Shown here: one piece after another, positions 8,035 through 15,970 of the stretch | How the letters are laid out: each line of letters opens with the position of its first letter | How positions within the stretch are numbered: the first letter of the stretch is position 1 | Assembly: GCA_002411175.1 (NCBI GenBank) | Contig: DHRN01000049.1 | Span: 46,538 to 83,144 of the forward strand | Reading direction: 5' to 3' | DNA from: Anaerolineaceae bacterium UBA5311 | GTDB taxonomy: Bacteria; Chloroflexota; Anaerolineae; Anaerolineales; Anaerolineaceae | DNA: 36,607 nucleotides | Notes under the pieces: model-generated | Seen by the model: the letters and a program-made list of their open reading frames with translations, nothing else | Databases searched by the model: none | What the model was told of the DNA's origin: nothing | Position numbers and translations under genes: made by a program

Positions 8035-9254
8035 GTTCTATCCTCCCCTGGTTCAATACGACTGAAATTATCGGGTGCCTTGCCCGCACTGAGGGCTAAG
8101 CATAGCGAAACAAGACACAGGGCAGCTCCAATCAGGTAAACCTCGCGATTGCCAAAACGATCGTAGACAAAACCGCTCAGGGCATTGCTAATCATGTAGC
8201 CGACGCCAAACATGGTAACGCCGATCAACGCGTTTGCGGTGCTGGTGACGTGTTTCGGCAGAATGAGGTTGACCAATGTAATTGAAGATACCAGGCGAAA
8301 GGTAAAACTGGCTGAAGTCAGCACACTGGTGACAAAAACGACGCCAGCTGACGGAAAAAACCATACCACCAATCGTCGAAGCAAATCGAACAGAAAGACA
8401 AAAATAATAATGCGCTGGATTCCAATTTTCCGAATCACTTTGTCGGCATTGAGCATGAAAGGTAATTCACCAAGCGCGCTCAGGCTGTTTGCCAGCCCGA
8501 TGATACCTGCCTGTAAGCCCAGATTTTGCATATAAATAGGCTCGAAGGAGCGTATCCCATCCTGGGTTGGGTCTGATATTGCCAGAGCCAGCGCCATGAG
8601 CCAGAGAAAGCGGTGAGAAGAGACCATTTTCAATACGGAAGTCAGGTTGATGTCCAGCCTTTTTATCCCTCCGGTCATGTCGAAGACGGACCCCGGCAAG
8701 AAAAGTAAAACCACGATGCTGAGACCAATCAGGATCAAAAAACCCGCGGAATTGTAGGTAAAACCGTAGTTTTGGTAAATCCAACCGGCGAAGAGCGTAG
8801 AAACTCCATAGCCAATGGAACCCCACAAGCGGATTGATCCAAAACTGGAGCCCTGGTGTTCCTTTGAACTTGATGCCACCGAATAAGAAAGATTCTCCGA
8901 TGTAGCATAAAAAGGTCCCTGCACTGATCGATAGATCATCCACAGGAGCAATACCGGCACAAAAAGCTTGAGCCAGCCGATCGTCCCCAATGTAAAAGCC
9001 ATAATTAACAAAGACGTAATTAAAACAGAGCGCTTATTGGCAGCCTGGTCAAAAATCAACCCATATTTCGGGGCAATCAGGATCACTGCCGCAGACCCGC
9101 CAATCATGATCGTGCTAATCTCAATTCCGCTGAAGCCAATGGAATCATAATGCAGAGGCATGTACGTGATAATCATGCCAAGCGCAGCAAAAATCAGAAA
9201 AAAGTACAGGCGAATCAGTTGTTTGACAGGGAGAGGTGAGTTAAGCGATGACAT
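8031..9254 (-). CDS. MFS transporter (MFS_1-like / nucleoside-H+ symporter type)
   Basis: This 407-residue membrane protein has about twelve helices and belongs to the major facilitator superfamily. LWMIYRSVQGPFYATSENLSYS and GSIRLWGSIGYGVSTLFAG resemble the MFS_1-like/LacY-like branch, where an R-x-WGSxGY segment ends the first half. The C-terminal half has SGFVYDRFGNREVYLIGA. Its stop overlaps the start of the nucleotidyltransferase-GNAT gene by four bases, so the two are almost certainly cotranscribed and translationally coupled. The start ATG has no strong ribosome site. It diverges from dnaN across 117 bases. Export of a drug-like compound or uptake of a sugar or nucleoside are both possible. 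Confidence 0.85.
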   Translation of the reverse strand: MSSLNSPLPVKQLIRLYFFLIFAALGMIITYMPLHYDSIGFSGIEISTIMIGGSAAVILIAPKYGLIFDQAANKRSVLITSLLIMAFTLGTIGWLKLFVPVLLLWMIYRSVQGPFYATSENLSYSVASSSKEHQGSSFGSIRLWGSIGYGVSTLFAGWIYQNYGFTYNSAGFLILIGLSIVVLLFLPGSVFDMTGGIKRLDINLTSVLKMVSSHRFLWLMALALAISDPTQDGIRSFEPIYMQNLGLQAGIIGLANSLSALGELPFMLNADKVIRKIGIQRIIIFVFLFDLLRRLVVWFFPSAGVVFVTSVLTSASFTFRLVSSITLVNLILPKHVTSTANALIGVTMFGVGYMISNALSGFVYDRFGNREVYLIGAALCLVSLCLALSAGKAPDNFSRIEPGEDRT

Positions 9255-9308
9255 GGCGTTCAGGTTTTCAGAATTTGTAAATTATATCATCGTAAGAAAC
9301 AAAAATTC

Positions 9309-9337
9309 TGGATAAAACACGCGCTTCACGGTATACT
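9309..9337 (+). promoter_or_regulatory. Possible promoter for dnaN
   Basis: TGGATA (9309-9314) and TATACT (9332-9337) are separated by 17 bases and sit 35 bases upstream of the dnaN start. The -35 matches consensus at four of six positions. This is a weak to moderate prediction. Confidence 0.35.
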
Positions 9338-9371
9338 TACCCAATACAAACGCCAACGTCCGGAGGATCTC

Positions 9372-10508
9372 ATGAAAGTAACCGTTCAACAACAGCAACT
9401 CGCTCACGGAGTCAATATCGTTTCCCGCGCGGTGACATCCCGCAGTTCCCTGGCTGTGCTTTCTAACATCCTGCTCAAGACCGATAACGGGCGCCTGCGA
9501 TTGTCGGCAACCAACCTCGAGCTGGGGATCAGTGCCTGGATTGGCGCGAAAGTGCAAGAGGAAGGTGGTTTGACCGTCCCTGGCAGAACTTTTGTGGATA
9601 TGGTCAGCAACCTGCCCAACGAAGAGGTAACCCTGACAGTGGACGACCGCACACAGACACTAAACGTAAAATGCGGCACGTTGAACACCGATATCAAGGG
9701 GATCAGCGCAGAAGAATTTCCGCCAATGCCCTCACCAGACCTGGATAACGCGATTGCTCTGAATATTGAGAATTTCAAGGAACAAATCCAGCAGGTCGTT
9801 TTTGCTGCATCAACAGATGACTCCCGACCGAGCCTGATGGGTGTGCATATGACTTTTGATGGCAACACTCTGGAAATGGCAGCGACGGATGGTTATCGCA
9901 TCTCGATAGCCAAATCTGAAATGGCTCAAAAAGTGCCCCAAAACTTTGAGGCACTCGTGCCAGCGCGCGCGCTTGCTGAACTGAGCCGGATCGCGGTCAA
10001 CGGGGACGAATCAGTGTATATGACCTTCCCTCAAGGTCGTGGTCAGGTTATTTTCCATATGAATGACGCTGAACTCGTGTCTCAACTGATCGAAGGAAGC
10101 TTTCCAAATTACGGCGCGATCATTCCACCTTCGTTTAAGACGCGCACCGTGCTCTCAACAGCACAGCTGCTGAAAGCCTGTAAACAGACCGAAATTATTG
10201 CCCGCGAAGGCAGTTATATTGCCAAACTGGATATCCAACCGGAAGTGGATGGTGAACAAAGCTCCCTGCTGGAGATTTCTGCCCGTTCAGAACAAACCGG
10301 TTCTTCCGAGGTGATGGTGGATGCATCGGTTGATGGTGTGCCGCTGTTGATTTCTTTCAATATCCGCTATCTGCGCGAAGCGCTGGAGGTAATCAAAACC
10401 CCTACCGTCAGCCTGGAGACGAACGCTGTTCATACTCCGGGAATGCTGCGACCGGTAGGGGATGATCATTTTTCGCACATTATCATGCCGATCAATACGG
10501 CAAGATAA
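9372..10508 (+). CDS. dnaN: DNA polymerase III beta sliding clamp
   Basis: This 378-residue protein has the normal length for the ring-shaped clamp that tethers DNA polymerase III to its template. The N-terminal MKVTVQQQQLAHGVNIVSRAVTSRSSLAVLSNILL is typical, as are AATDGYRISIAK in domain two and the C-terminal HIIMPINTAR, which resembles the usual MPMR-type ending. GGAGGA lies directly upstream of the ATG. The usual dnaA and recF neighbours are absent: it stands alone, with a divergent transporter upstream and a convergent reductase downstream, as occurs in several lineages where the origin cluster is broken up. Confidence 0.95.
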   Translation: MKVTVQQQQLAHGVNIVSRAVTSRSSLAVLSNILLKTDNGRLRLSATNLELGISAWIGAKVQEEGGLTVPGRTFVDMVSNLPNEEVTLTVDDRTQTLNVKCGTLNTDIKGISAEEFPPMPSPDLDNAIALNIENFKEQIQQVVFAASTDDSRPSLMGVHMTFDGNTLEMAATDGYRISIAKSEMAQKVPQNFEALVPARALAELSRIAVNGDESVYMTFPQGRGQVIFHMNDAELVSQLIEGSFPNYGAIIPPSFKTRTVLSTAQLLKACKQTEIIAREGSYIAKLDIQPEVDGEQSSLLEISARSEQTGSSEVMVDASVDGVPLLISFNIRYLREALEVIKTPTVSLETNAVHTPGMLRPVGDDHFSHIIMPINTAR

Positions 10509-10529
10509 TTCCCCCTTTTTTTCATTCGC

Positions 10530-11153
10530 TTATGAAGACGCCTCTTTTCGCTGAGGCGTTTTTGCTCCCTCGGCGCCGTGCGGGCTCAGAGTTGCGGAGG
10601 TATGCAGCTCGACCAGCTTAACAAAGGCGTTGATGACAGAATGGAGGAATTTAACAGTGTCTTCGTTGTTAATTTTTCCGTTCTCATCGAACAGCGTGTG
10701 GGTGTGTGCAATGTAAGCTTCCGGCTGTTGTACCGTGGGCATATTAAGGAAGGTGAGCATCTGGCGAAGATGATGGTTTGCACCAAACCCTGAAATGTTG
10801 CCGGGAGATTGGCTGACGATCAGGGCAGGCACGCCTGACCAAACGTTATGACCATATGGACGCGAGCCAACATCCAGGGCGTTTTTTAATGCGGCGGAGA
10901 TGCTGCGGTTGTGTTCTGGTGTGACAAACACAACTCCTTCTGCGGACCTGATCTGGTCCCTGAAAGTTATATAGGTTGGGGGCGTCTCGACTTCTTCCAA
11001 ATCATAATCCTGGTTGTACAGGGGCAGATTATCAATCCGGACGAATTCCGCTTCGTACCCTTCGGGTAAAAGGGAGACGAGATTGTTTGCCAGCTTTTGG
11101 CTTAATGAGTTTTTTCGGGTTGAACCGACAACGATTGCGATTTTTTTGTTCAT
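10530..11153 (-). CDS. NADPH-dependent FMN reductase-type flavoprotein
   Basis: This 207-residue flavodoxin-like protein belongs to the NADPH-dependent FMN reductase family (YieF/ChrR/SsuE/ArsH relatives), which reduces quinones, chromate, azo dyes or FMN. The FMN phosphate loop is GSTRKNSLSQKLA near residue 10. The second signature is VFVTPEHNRSISAALKNALD, where the usual PEYN is PEHN. The ATG has AGAGGTG just upstream. The last 20 residues are hydrophilic and overlap the dnaN terminator. Substrate cannot be assigned. It appears monocistronic, with 137 bases between it and the CDGSH gene. Confidence 0.9.
   Translation of the reverse strand: MNKKIAIVVGSTRKNSLSQKLANNLVSLLPEGYEAEFVRIDNLPLYNQDYDLEEVETPPTYITFRDQIRSAEGVVFVTPEHNRSISAALKNALDVGSRPYGHNVWSGVPALIVSQSPGNISGFGANHHLRQMLTFLNMPTVQQPEAYIAHTHTLFDENGKINNEDTVKFLHSVINAFVKLVELHTSATLSPHGAEGAKTPQRKEASS
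10538..10563 (+). terminator. Intrinsic terminator of dnaN, inside a convergent gene
   Basis: ACGCCTC (10538-10544) pairs with GAGGCGT (10553-10559) around an 8-base loop, followed by a T tract. It lies 30 bases after the dnaN stop, inside the last codons of the convergent FMN reductase, which stops at 10530. The terminator thus shares sequence with the reductase's hydrophilic C-terminal tail. Confidence 0.7.
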
Positions 11154-11290
11154 GAATCACCTCTTTATTTTTTTTGTTAAGTGATCCTAACTATCGCCTG
11201 AGCAAGGTTTAAATGCAAAGACTTGTCCAACCTATAGGAGGGCGGAAGGATTAGAGCTTCATAAGATTGATGCTGGCGCAGAGAGTTGAA

Positions 11291-12073
11291 TCAACCCAGG
11301 TTTTGAGAATTATCATCCTGACTGGCTTTTCTGAGCGCTTCGATTTGCTTTTTGCGCGCTTCAGCACGAAGACGATGTTCATAGAGCGGGCGGTGTGTGC
11401 CGTCGCAAAGAGGTTTGATGCGTGAATGACCGCAGGTGCACAGCGTCACGCGGTTGCGCGGGGTAAAGGGCGCTTTATCAGAGCGCTCGATCGGGATGTA
11501 GCCCGTGACCCAAAGTGGACCCTGAATTTCACCGTAAGAGGTGCATTCAAAGGTGTCGGCAATTTGCGCGGGCAAGTCGGGCTCCACCTCAGGTCCGTCG
11601 CGTTCAGTTTGATATACAAGTGAGCCTGAGGGACAGTCCTCAACCATTTTGATTGCTCGTGCTTTCTTAACTGGATCACCAGATTCTTCCGTGAGCTCGA
11701 TGAAATCGGTATCTACGAGCACACAAAAACCGGAATTCATGCATAAGCGGACGATCTTGGAGACTGTCAGACCATCTGGTCCATAATAACTGAGCTTACG
11801 TCCCCATGGTCCGCTGGTGACTGCTGTTTCATCTCCGACAAATCCCGTCTCAACATGCCGACCATCACAGAAGGGAGCATTGTTGGTCTGACCGCAGCGA
11901 CAGAGGATGTAAGAGTCTTGTTTGGTCTCATATGCCCCATGATCTTTCCAATCCACCGGTTCGCCTTTATTGGTGCAAACCTGGCTCATTTTGCGCAGGG
12001 GCACGCCTCCACGAACTCGATAGGGACCATCTCGGACAACTTCGATTTTAAAGTTTGGGTTGGGTTCCGTCAT
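11291..12073 (-). CDS. Double CDGSH iron-sulfur protein with a ferredoxin-like middle domain
   Basis: This 260-residue protein carries two CDGSH-type [2Fe-2S] motifs, CRCGQTNNAPFCDGRH near residue 60 and CTCGHSRIKPLCDGTH near 220, each with the three-Cys, one-His ligand set. Between them, LCMNSGFC...CPSGSL resembles the divergent Fer4_19 ferredoxin-like domain commonly linked to CDGSH modules. Clusters of this type act in electron or cluster transfer. ATG 12073 was preferred over 12088 because GAGGAGG lies six bases before it. The C-terminal tail is rich in Lys, Arg and Gln. Family members are known, but their biological role is poorly defined. Confidence 0.9.
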   Translation of the reverse strand: MTEPNPNFKIEVVRDGPYRVRGGVPLRKMSQVCTNKGEPVDWKDHGAYETKQDSYILCRCGQTNNAPFCDGRHVETGFVGDETAVTSGPWGRKLSYYGPDGLTVSKIVRLCMNSGFCVLVDTDFIELTEESGDPVKKARAIKMVEDCPSGSLVYQTERDGPEVEPDLPAQIADTFECTSYGEIQGPLWVTGYIPIERSDKAPFTPRNRVTLCTCGHSRIKPLCDGTHRPLYEHRLRAEARKKQIEALRKASQDDNSQNLG

Positions 12074-12192
12074 GACGTGCCTCCTCACAGGTTTTGATAA
12101 TTGTAATTGAATTCGAAAACCCTGCTGCTTTAATAACCCGTTTCGAACTATCTGTTCGGTAATTTTGGAGCGACTCCCCTGACTTTCTGTTT

Positions 12193-13074
12193 TCAGGTGG
12201 ATTTATTTCTGACCTGGCTAAGGGGTACTGAGCCTTCCACCTTGCTGGATTCAAAAATTCTCTTCAGCTCCCGCTGTTCAACTTTCTCCCGCTTAACTAG
12301 ATGCTTAACCAGTAGAATCTGGCTATCCACCTTTTCGTAACCAGACCTTTCCGCAAAGTCGGCAAGCTGCGGTTGATAAGAGCGGGCGCAAAGATATACA
12401 GGACGGTTAGCCGGGTTGGCAACCGCGGCAGAAAGCCGGCTGAGCAGGTCGGCGTTGTTGGCATGGCAATCAATTAACGGCTGAACCCAGATTCCCCTGG
12501 GACCGACATTGATATCCGCATATCCCAAATATTTCTTCTCGGCAGAAAGCGCTACCAAACCCATTTCAGACCAACGATTAAGGGGAGCCATGGGATGAGA
12601 GACGGCAGGCACGTGTTTTTTATGTAATCGGATGAGAGCGGGTCTGTCAGCAGGTTGATAATCCCGCCAGACCGTTTCGGAATCATTATCTCCAGTTGAG
12701 GTCCTGGGGAAAGTGTAAATCGATTGCCGCGCCCAAATAGTAAAACCTGCCAACCGGAAACCTTCAAACAAGGGGGACTGTTCCGGCAAGTCTGCAAGGA
12801 TCCCCACCGCAGCCCAACCCCTGGCAAATTGTGCCAATTCTTCAAGGAGGGAGGCAACAATGTGCTTGTCAGGATGATCGAGCCCACCCAGGTAGCTCAT
12901 TTGCGCAAAATCGAAAGTTTCGCATTTTTCGATCTGGGCGTACGTTGTCTGGGTTTCGATTTCCTCCCAAATGATCGCCTGTTGTAAAACCGTTGGTGAG
13001 ACCCTGCGCATAACATTTCGCATATTAAGTGGATCGCCCCGGGTAAGCAGACGGACCGAATCCAAACCTTGCAC
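12193..13074 (-). CDS. Possible GNAT-family acetyltransferase
   Basis: This 293-residue soluble protein shows a layout seen in two-domain GNAT proteins: FEGFRLAGFTIWARQSIYTF near residue 110 resembles a GNAT motif-A/B end, followed by a second segment beginning WRDYQPADRPALIRLHKKH, a typical GNAT N-terminal strand-helix. The acetyl-CoA loop is not conserved clearly enough to be sure of activity. The start is unsettled. GTG 13074 is the first recognised start codon, yet the same frame stays open upstream to 13176 and reads like continuing protein (KLSPFDLYKISRQSLY) with no ATG, GTG or TTG. The gene follows pdxT closely and may be cotranscribed with it. Confidence 0.6.
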   Translation of the reverse strand: MQGLDSVRLLTRGDPLNMRNVMRRVSPTVLQQAIIWEEIETQTTYAQIEKCETFDFAQMSYLGGLDHPDKHIVASLLEELAQFARGWAAVGILADLPEQSPLFEGFRLAGFTIWARQSIYTFPRTSTGDNDSETVWRDYQPADRPALIRLHKKHVPAVSHPMAPLNRWSEMGLVALSAEKKYLGYADINVGPRGIWVQPLIDCHANNADLLSRLSAAVANPANRPVYLCARSYQPQLADFAERSGYEKVDSQILLVKHLVKREKVEQRELKRIFESSKVEGSVPLSQVRNKST

Positions 13075-13115
13075 ATAAAGGCTTTGCCTGCTGATCTTAT
13101 AGAGGTCGAAAGGGC

Positions 13116-13700
13116 TTAGTTTGCGTGTGATGATTGGGCTAACTCCAGGAAATAACGGTGGAAACGCAGGTCTTCAGTAAGTTCAGGATGAAATGAAGTG
13201 GCGAGTAACCTGCCTTGCTGAGAAGCGATGATCCGGTCATCCGGCAGGTTCATCAGAGGTTTGGCTGAGCCATAAACTTCAGTAATAATCGGTCCGCGAA
13301 TAAAGGTGAGCTGATAATCCGGCTGACTGGGCTCAAGAAAGGGAACTGGTAATCCGACAGTAAACGAGTCGATCTGCCTGCCAAAGGCATTCCGCTGAAT
13401 CGTGATATCCATGAGCGCAAGTAGAGGCTGGCTGGAGCCCACATCTTTGGCGAGTAAAATTGCCCCAGCGCAGGTGCCCCAGATGGCATTGTCTTTGGCA
13501 AAATTTCGGATTGGTTCCACCAGGTCGTAATCGACCATCAGTTTACCGATCGCCGTGGATTCACCACCCGGGAGGATCAAACCAGACAAGCCATCAAGAT
13601 GACCAGGCAGACGGACTTCTGTGACATCAGCCCCGAGTTTTTCGAGGCTGATGCGGTGTTCGCGGAAGTCGCCCTGGAGGGCTAAAACGCCGACCTTCAT
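13116..13700 (-). CDS. pdxT: Pyridoxal 5'-phosphate synthase glutaminase subunit
   Basis: This 194-residue class I glutaminase releases ammonia from glutamine and passes it to PdxS for pyridoxal phosphate synthesis. Signatures are KVGVLALQGDFREH at the N-terminus, LILPGGESTAI, the nucleophile Cys in WGTCAGAILLA, and the His-Glu pair in SFHPELTEDLRFH. Length is normal. It begins 18 bases after pdxS, so the pair is an operon. Confidence 0.96.
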   Translation of the reverse strand: MKVGVLALQGDFREHRISLEKLGADVTEVRLPGHLDGLSGLILPGGESTAIGKLMVDYDLVEPIRNFAKDNAIWGTCAGAILLAKDVGSSQPLLALMDITIQRNAFGRQIDSFTVGLPVPFLEPSQPDYQLTFIRGPIITEVYGSAKPLMNLPDDRIIASQQGRLLATSFHPELTEDLRFHRYFLELAQSSHAN

Positions 13701-13718
13701 TAGATTTGCTTTAAGTCT

Positions 13719-14606
13719 TTACCAACCCCGGGTTGCCATTTTTTCGTCTTCGGGCAGCTGTACAGCTGACCTGCCAACCATGGCTTCGCCCAGGTTGCGG
13801 CTAATTTCGGCAAGAATGGCGGGTTCGTTATAGTGGGTGGTCGCTTTTACAATAGCTTCAGCACGTTTGGAGGGGTCGCCAGACTTGAAAATGCCTGAGC
13901 CTACAAAAATGCCGTCAACTCCCAGCTGCATCATCAGGGCAGCGTCAGCAGGCGTAGCGATTCCGCCAGCGGCAAAATTGACCACGGGCAGTTTACCCAG
14001 TTCCCGCACCTGCAGGCAGAGCTCGTAGGGAGCCTGGTTGTCTTTGGCAAAAGTCATTACTTCTGCATCGGGCAGGGATTGAAGATGCCGAATCTGACCA
14101 TAAACCGAGCGGGCATGCCGAACAGCTTCAACCACGTCGCCGGTGCCAGGTTCGCCCTTTGTGCGCATCATCGCTGCGCCTTCGGCAATCCGGCGTAAGG
14201 CTTCGCCAAGGTTTCTGCAACCACATACAAAAGGCACTTTGAAGGGGTGTTTATAAATGTGAAAGGCTTCGTCAGCCGGTGTGAGAACTTCTGATTCATC
14301 GATAAAATCCACGCCAAGGGACTCAAGGATCTGAGCTTCGACGAAATGACCGATACGACATTTTGCCATAACAGGAATGCTAACTGCTTCCATAATTTGA
14401 AGGACAAGTTCCGGGTCACTCATGCGGGCGATACCGCCATCGGCGCGGATATCAGCGGGGACTCGCTCCAACGCCATAACCGCCACAGCTCCTGCGTCTT
14501 CTGCAATTTTTGCCTGGTCGGCATTGACCACGTCCATAATTACGCCGCCTTTGAGCATCTCAGCGAGACCTTTTTTGACCCCGAATTCGGGCACTTCTTG
14601 TTTCAT
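13719..14606 (-). CDS. pdxS: Pyridoxal 5'-phosphate synthase subunit PdxS
   Basis: This 295-residue TIM-barrel lyase makes pyridoxal phosphate from ribose-5-phosphate, glyceraldehyde-3-phosphate and ammonia supplied by PdxT, in a 24-mer complex. GGVIMDVVNADQAKIAEDAGA carries the conserved Asp, VMAKCRIGHFVEAQIL the Schiff-base Lys, and MRTKGEPGTGDVVEAVRH the second catalytic Lys. A near-perfect GGAGG precedes the ATG. It is first in a pdxS-pdxT pair. Confidence 0.97.
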   Translation of the reverse strand: MKQEVPEFGVKKGLAEMLKGGVIMDVVNADQAKIAEDAGAVAVMALERVPADIRADGGIARMSDPELVLQIMEAVSIPVMAKCRIGHFVEAQILESLGVDFIDESEVLTPADEAFHIYKHPFKVPFVCGCRNLGEALRRIAEGAAMMRTKGEPGTGDVVEAVRHARSVYGQIRHLQSLPDAEVMTFAKDNQAPYELCLQVRELGKLPVVNFAAGGIATPADAALMMQLGVDGIFVGSGIFKSGDPSKRAEAIVKATTHYNEPAILAEISRNLGEAMVGRSAVQLPEDEKMATRGW

Positions 14607-14659
14607 GCAACCTCCTGCAATTAATTAGTGATGTAAAGAGATTGTACCACCAACCAGGC

Positions 14660-15184
14660 TCACGCTGCTTCCTTAAGAGCTGCGACCAGCTCACGGTTAA
14701 AATCGGGGATATCGGCGACAACACGACCCCAAACCAGGTTGCCATCCCGGAAGGCGGCCTTGTCCACCCATTGCGCGCCGGCATTGATCATGTCGTCCTT
14801 AATTCCCATCGAGCCTGTGCCCGGCTTGCCGTCGACAATTTTGGCTGATATGGCAAGCAGACCGGCATGGCAGATGATGCCGATCACCTTGCCTTGCTGG
14901 TTCATTTTGGCAATAAGGTCCGTCACCACCTTGAAACGACGAAGCTTGTCGGGTGCCCAGCCGCCAGGCAGGACCAGGGCAAAAAGATCGTCTGCAAGCA
15001 AGTCTGTCATATTGGTATCCGGTTTGATTTTAAGACCGTTTTTCCCTTTTATGGGGGTCAGGTCCATCGCTGCCGTAAAGACAATCATCCCTTCTTCCTG
15101 CAGGCGCATTGCCGGCACAAAATATTCCAGTTCTTCAACACCTTCGGCAACCAGGAATGCAACTTTTTTTCCTTCGAGTGTCAT
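14660..15184 (-). CDS. DJ-1/PfpI-family protein (YhbO/PfpI-like)
   Basis: This 174-residue protein belongs to the DJ-1/PfpI superfamily. KKVAFLVAEGVEELEYFVPAMRL holds the conserved Glu, VLPGGWAPDKLRR follows, and VIGIICHAGLLAISA has the nucleophile Cys in an elbow followed by His. Members are described as stress-related deglycases or proteases, though the substrate is debated. The start has GGA nine bases upstream. It lies 54 bases before pdxS on the same strand. Confidence 0.92.
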   Translation of the reverse strand: MTLEGKKVAFLVAEGVEELEYFVPAMRLQEEGMIVFTAAMDLTPIKGKNGLKIKPDTNMTDLLADDLFALVLPGGWAPDKLRRFKVVTDLIAKMNQQGKVIGIICHAGLLAISAKIVDGKPGTGSMGIKDDMINAGAQWVDKAAFRDGNLVWGRVVADIPDFNRELVAALKEAA

Positions 15185-15305
15185 TTCGTGTTCCTTCTTT
15201 CTTTTCGAGTTATTCTTTCATCATAGCATATTGATAGGGGTGGATTCCATTTTTTGTAGGTGTGGCAGCTGAGCCCTACTCTGATAATCGATAACGCAAA
15301 TTTTT

Positions 15306-15440
15306 CGTAGGGAACGCGCTTGTCCCGTTCCGGCGAAGCAATGTTGTTGTAGGGCGAGACGTTTGTGCCGGGGAAGCCGTGTATTGAGGGGGTTGTGACA
15401 TTGGTGTGACGGTGATTTTGCTCCCCCTCAATCCGCCATA
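15306..15440. repeat. 135-base direct repeat, copy 1
   Basis: This is nearly identical to 15540-15677. Each copy begins with CGTAGGGAACGCG, passes through CCCGTTCCGGCGAAGCA and TGTAGGGCGAGACGTTTGTG, and ends in a potential hairpin: ATTGAGGGGG pairing with CCCCCTCAAT across about 30 bases. Differences are few single-base changes. Confidence 0.9.
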
Positions 15441-15475
15441 CACTTACCCCGTCACGTTCCGGCTTAGCCATCTTC

Positions 15476-15539
15476 TTGTAGGGAACGCGGCCCTGTGCCT
15501 GCGCAGCAAGGTATGTCCCGTTCCGGCGTAGCCATCCTT
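15476..15539. repeat. Repeat module with an internal insertion
   Basis: This is the same GTAGGGAACGCGG...CCCGTTCCGGCGTAGCCATC element as its neighbours, but about 20 extra bases (CTGTGCCTGCGCAGCAAGG) separate the two halves. Confidence 0.75.
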
Positions 15540-15677
15540 TCGTAGGGAACGCGGCTCGTCCCGTTCCGGCGAAGCAATGTTGTTGTAGGGCGAGACGTTT
15601 GTGCCGGCGAAGCCGTGTATTGAGGGGGTTGTGACATTGGTGTGACGGTGATTTTACTCCCCCTCAATCCGCCGTAC
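15540..15677. repeat. 135-base direct repeat, copy 2
   Basis: This second copy of 15306-15440 lies in the same orientation about 100 bases downstream and includes the same ATTGAGGGGG/CCCCCTCAAT hairpin. Confidence 0.9.
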
Positions 15678-15705
15678 TCAATCACCAAGCACAACGGCTA
15701 CTCAC

Positions 15706-15727
15706 GGGACGGCATGGCAACCGTCCC
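15706..15727. repeat. GGGACGG hairpin module
   Basis: GGGACGG (15706-15712) and CCGTCCC (15721-15727) form a 7-base stem around CATGGCAA. A related hairpin in the opposite orientation occurs at 30476-30497, again next to the GGAACGCGG-type repeat. Confidence 0.7.
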
Positions 15728-15756
15728 CTACTCTGATAGTCGAAAACGCGAATATT

Positions 15757-15843
15757 TTGTAGGGAACGCGGCTCGTCCCGTTCCGGCTTAGCCATCTTCT
15801 TGTAGGGAACGCGGCTTGTCCCGTTCCGGCGAAGCCATCTTTT
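15757..15843. repeat. Two tandem copies of the 42-45-base module
   Basis: Two head-to-tail copies occur at about 15757-15798 and 15799-15843, each reading TGTAGGGAACGCGGC, TYGTCCCGTTCCGGC and GAAGCCATCTT-like sequence in order. The same module recurs in reverse at 30512-30613 and forward at 33109-33150. Confidence 0.85.
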
Positions 15844-15894
15844 CACACACAACGCAATCATGACACCCTCCCGTTTTCCATCGCGTTGATTGTG

Positions 15895-15930
15895 AATTTT
15901 ACGGAAGGAGCAAGCCCCTTACCTACTCAA
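15895..15930. repeat. GGAAGGAGCAAGCCCCTT element
   Basis: A TGAATTTTACGGAAGGAGC...CCCCTT element also occurs at 33049-33080 and 33202-33230. In the 33-kb copies GGAAGG and CCTTCC can form a short stem. It is preceded here by AATCATGA, matching CGGTCATG before the other copies. Confidence 0.75.
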
Positions 15931-15970
15931 TGGTAACGATCACTTTTTTCGCGAAAACGGCTTAAATAAC

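Larger units (their letters stand above)
15185..15970. other. Repeat-filled intergenic region without a credible gene
   Basis: These 786 bases hold no believable gene. The short open frames on the minus strand translate the repeats themselves (for example SPERDKRVPYEK-like peptides) and are discounted. The region is a mosaic of intergenic repeat modules listed separately: at least five copies of a GTAGGGAACGCGGCTTGTCCCGTTCCGG element, two 135-base direct repeats, a GGGACGG hairpin and one GGAAGGAGCAAGCCCCTT element. Confidence 0.85.

Noticed and set aside
9255..9371. Replication origin beside dnaN
   Set aside because: No dnaA gene and no cluster of DnaA boxes could be seen in the short intergenic stretch.
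15181..15694. Minus-strand open frames reading like SPERDKRVPYEK peptides
   Set aside because: They translate the intergenic repeats, have no ribosome site and no domain; spurious frames of repeat DNA.
15306..15843. Possible CRISPR array
   Set aside because: Repeats are irregularly spaced, of several types, and lie partly in tandem without unique spacers of constant length.
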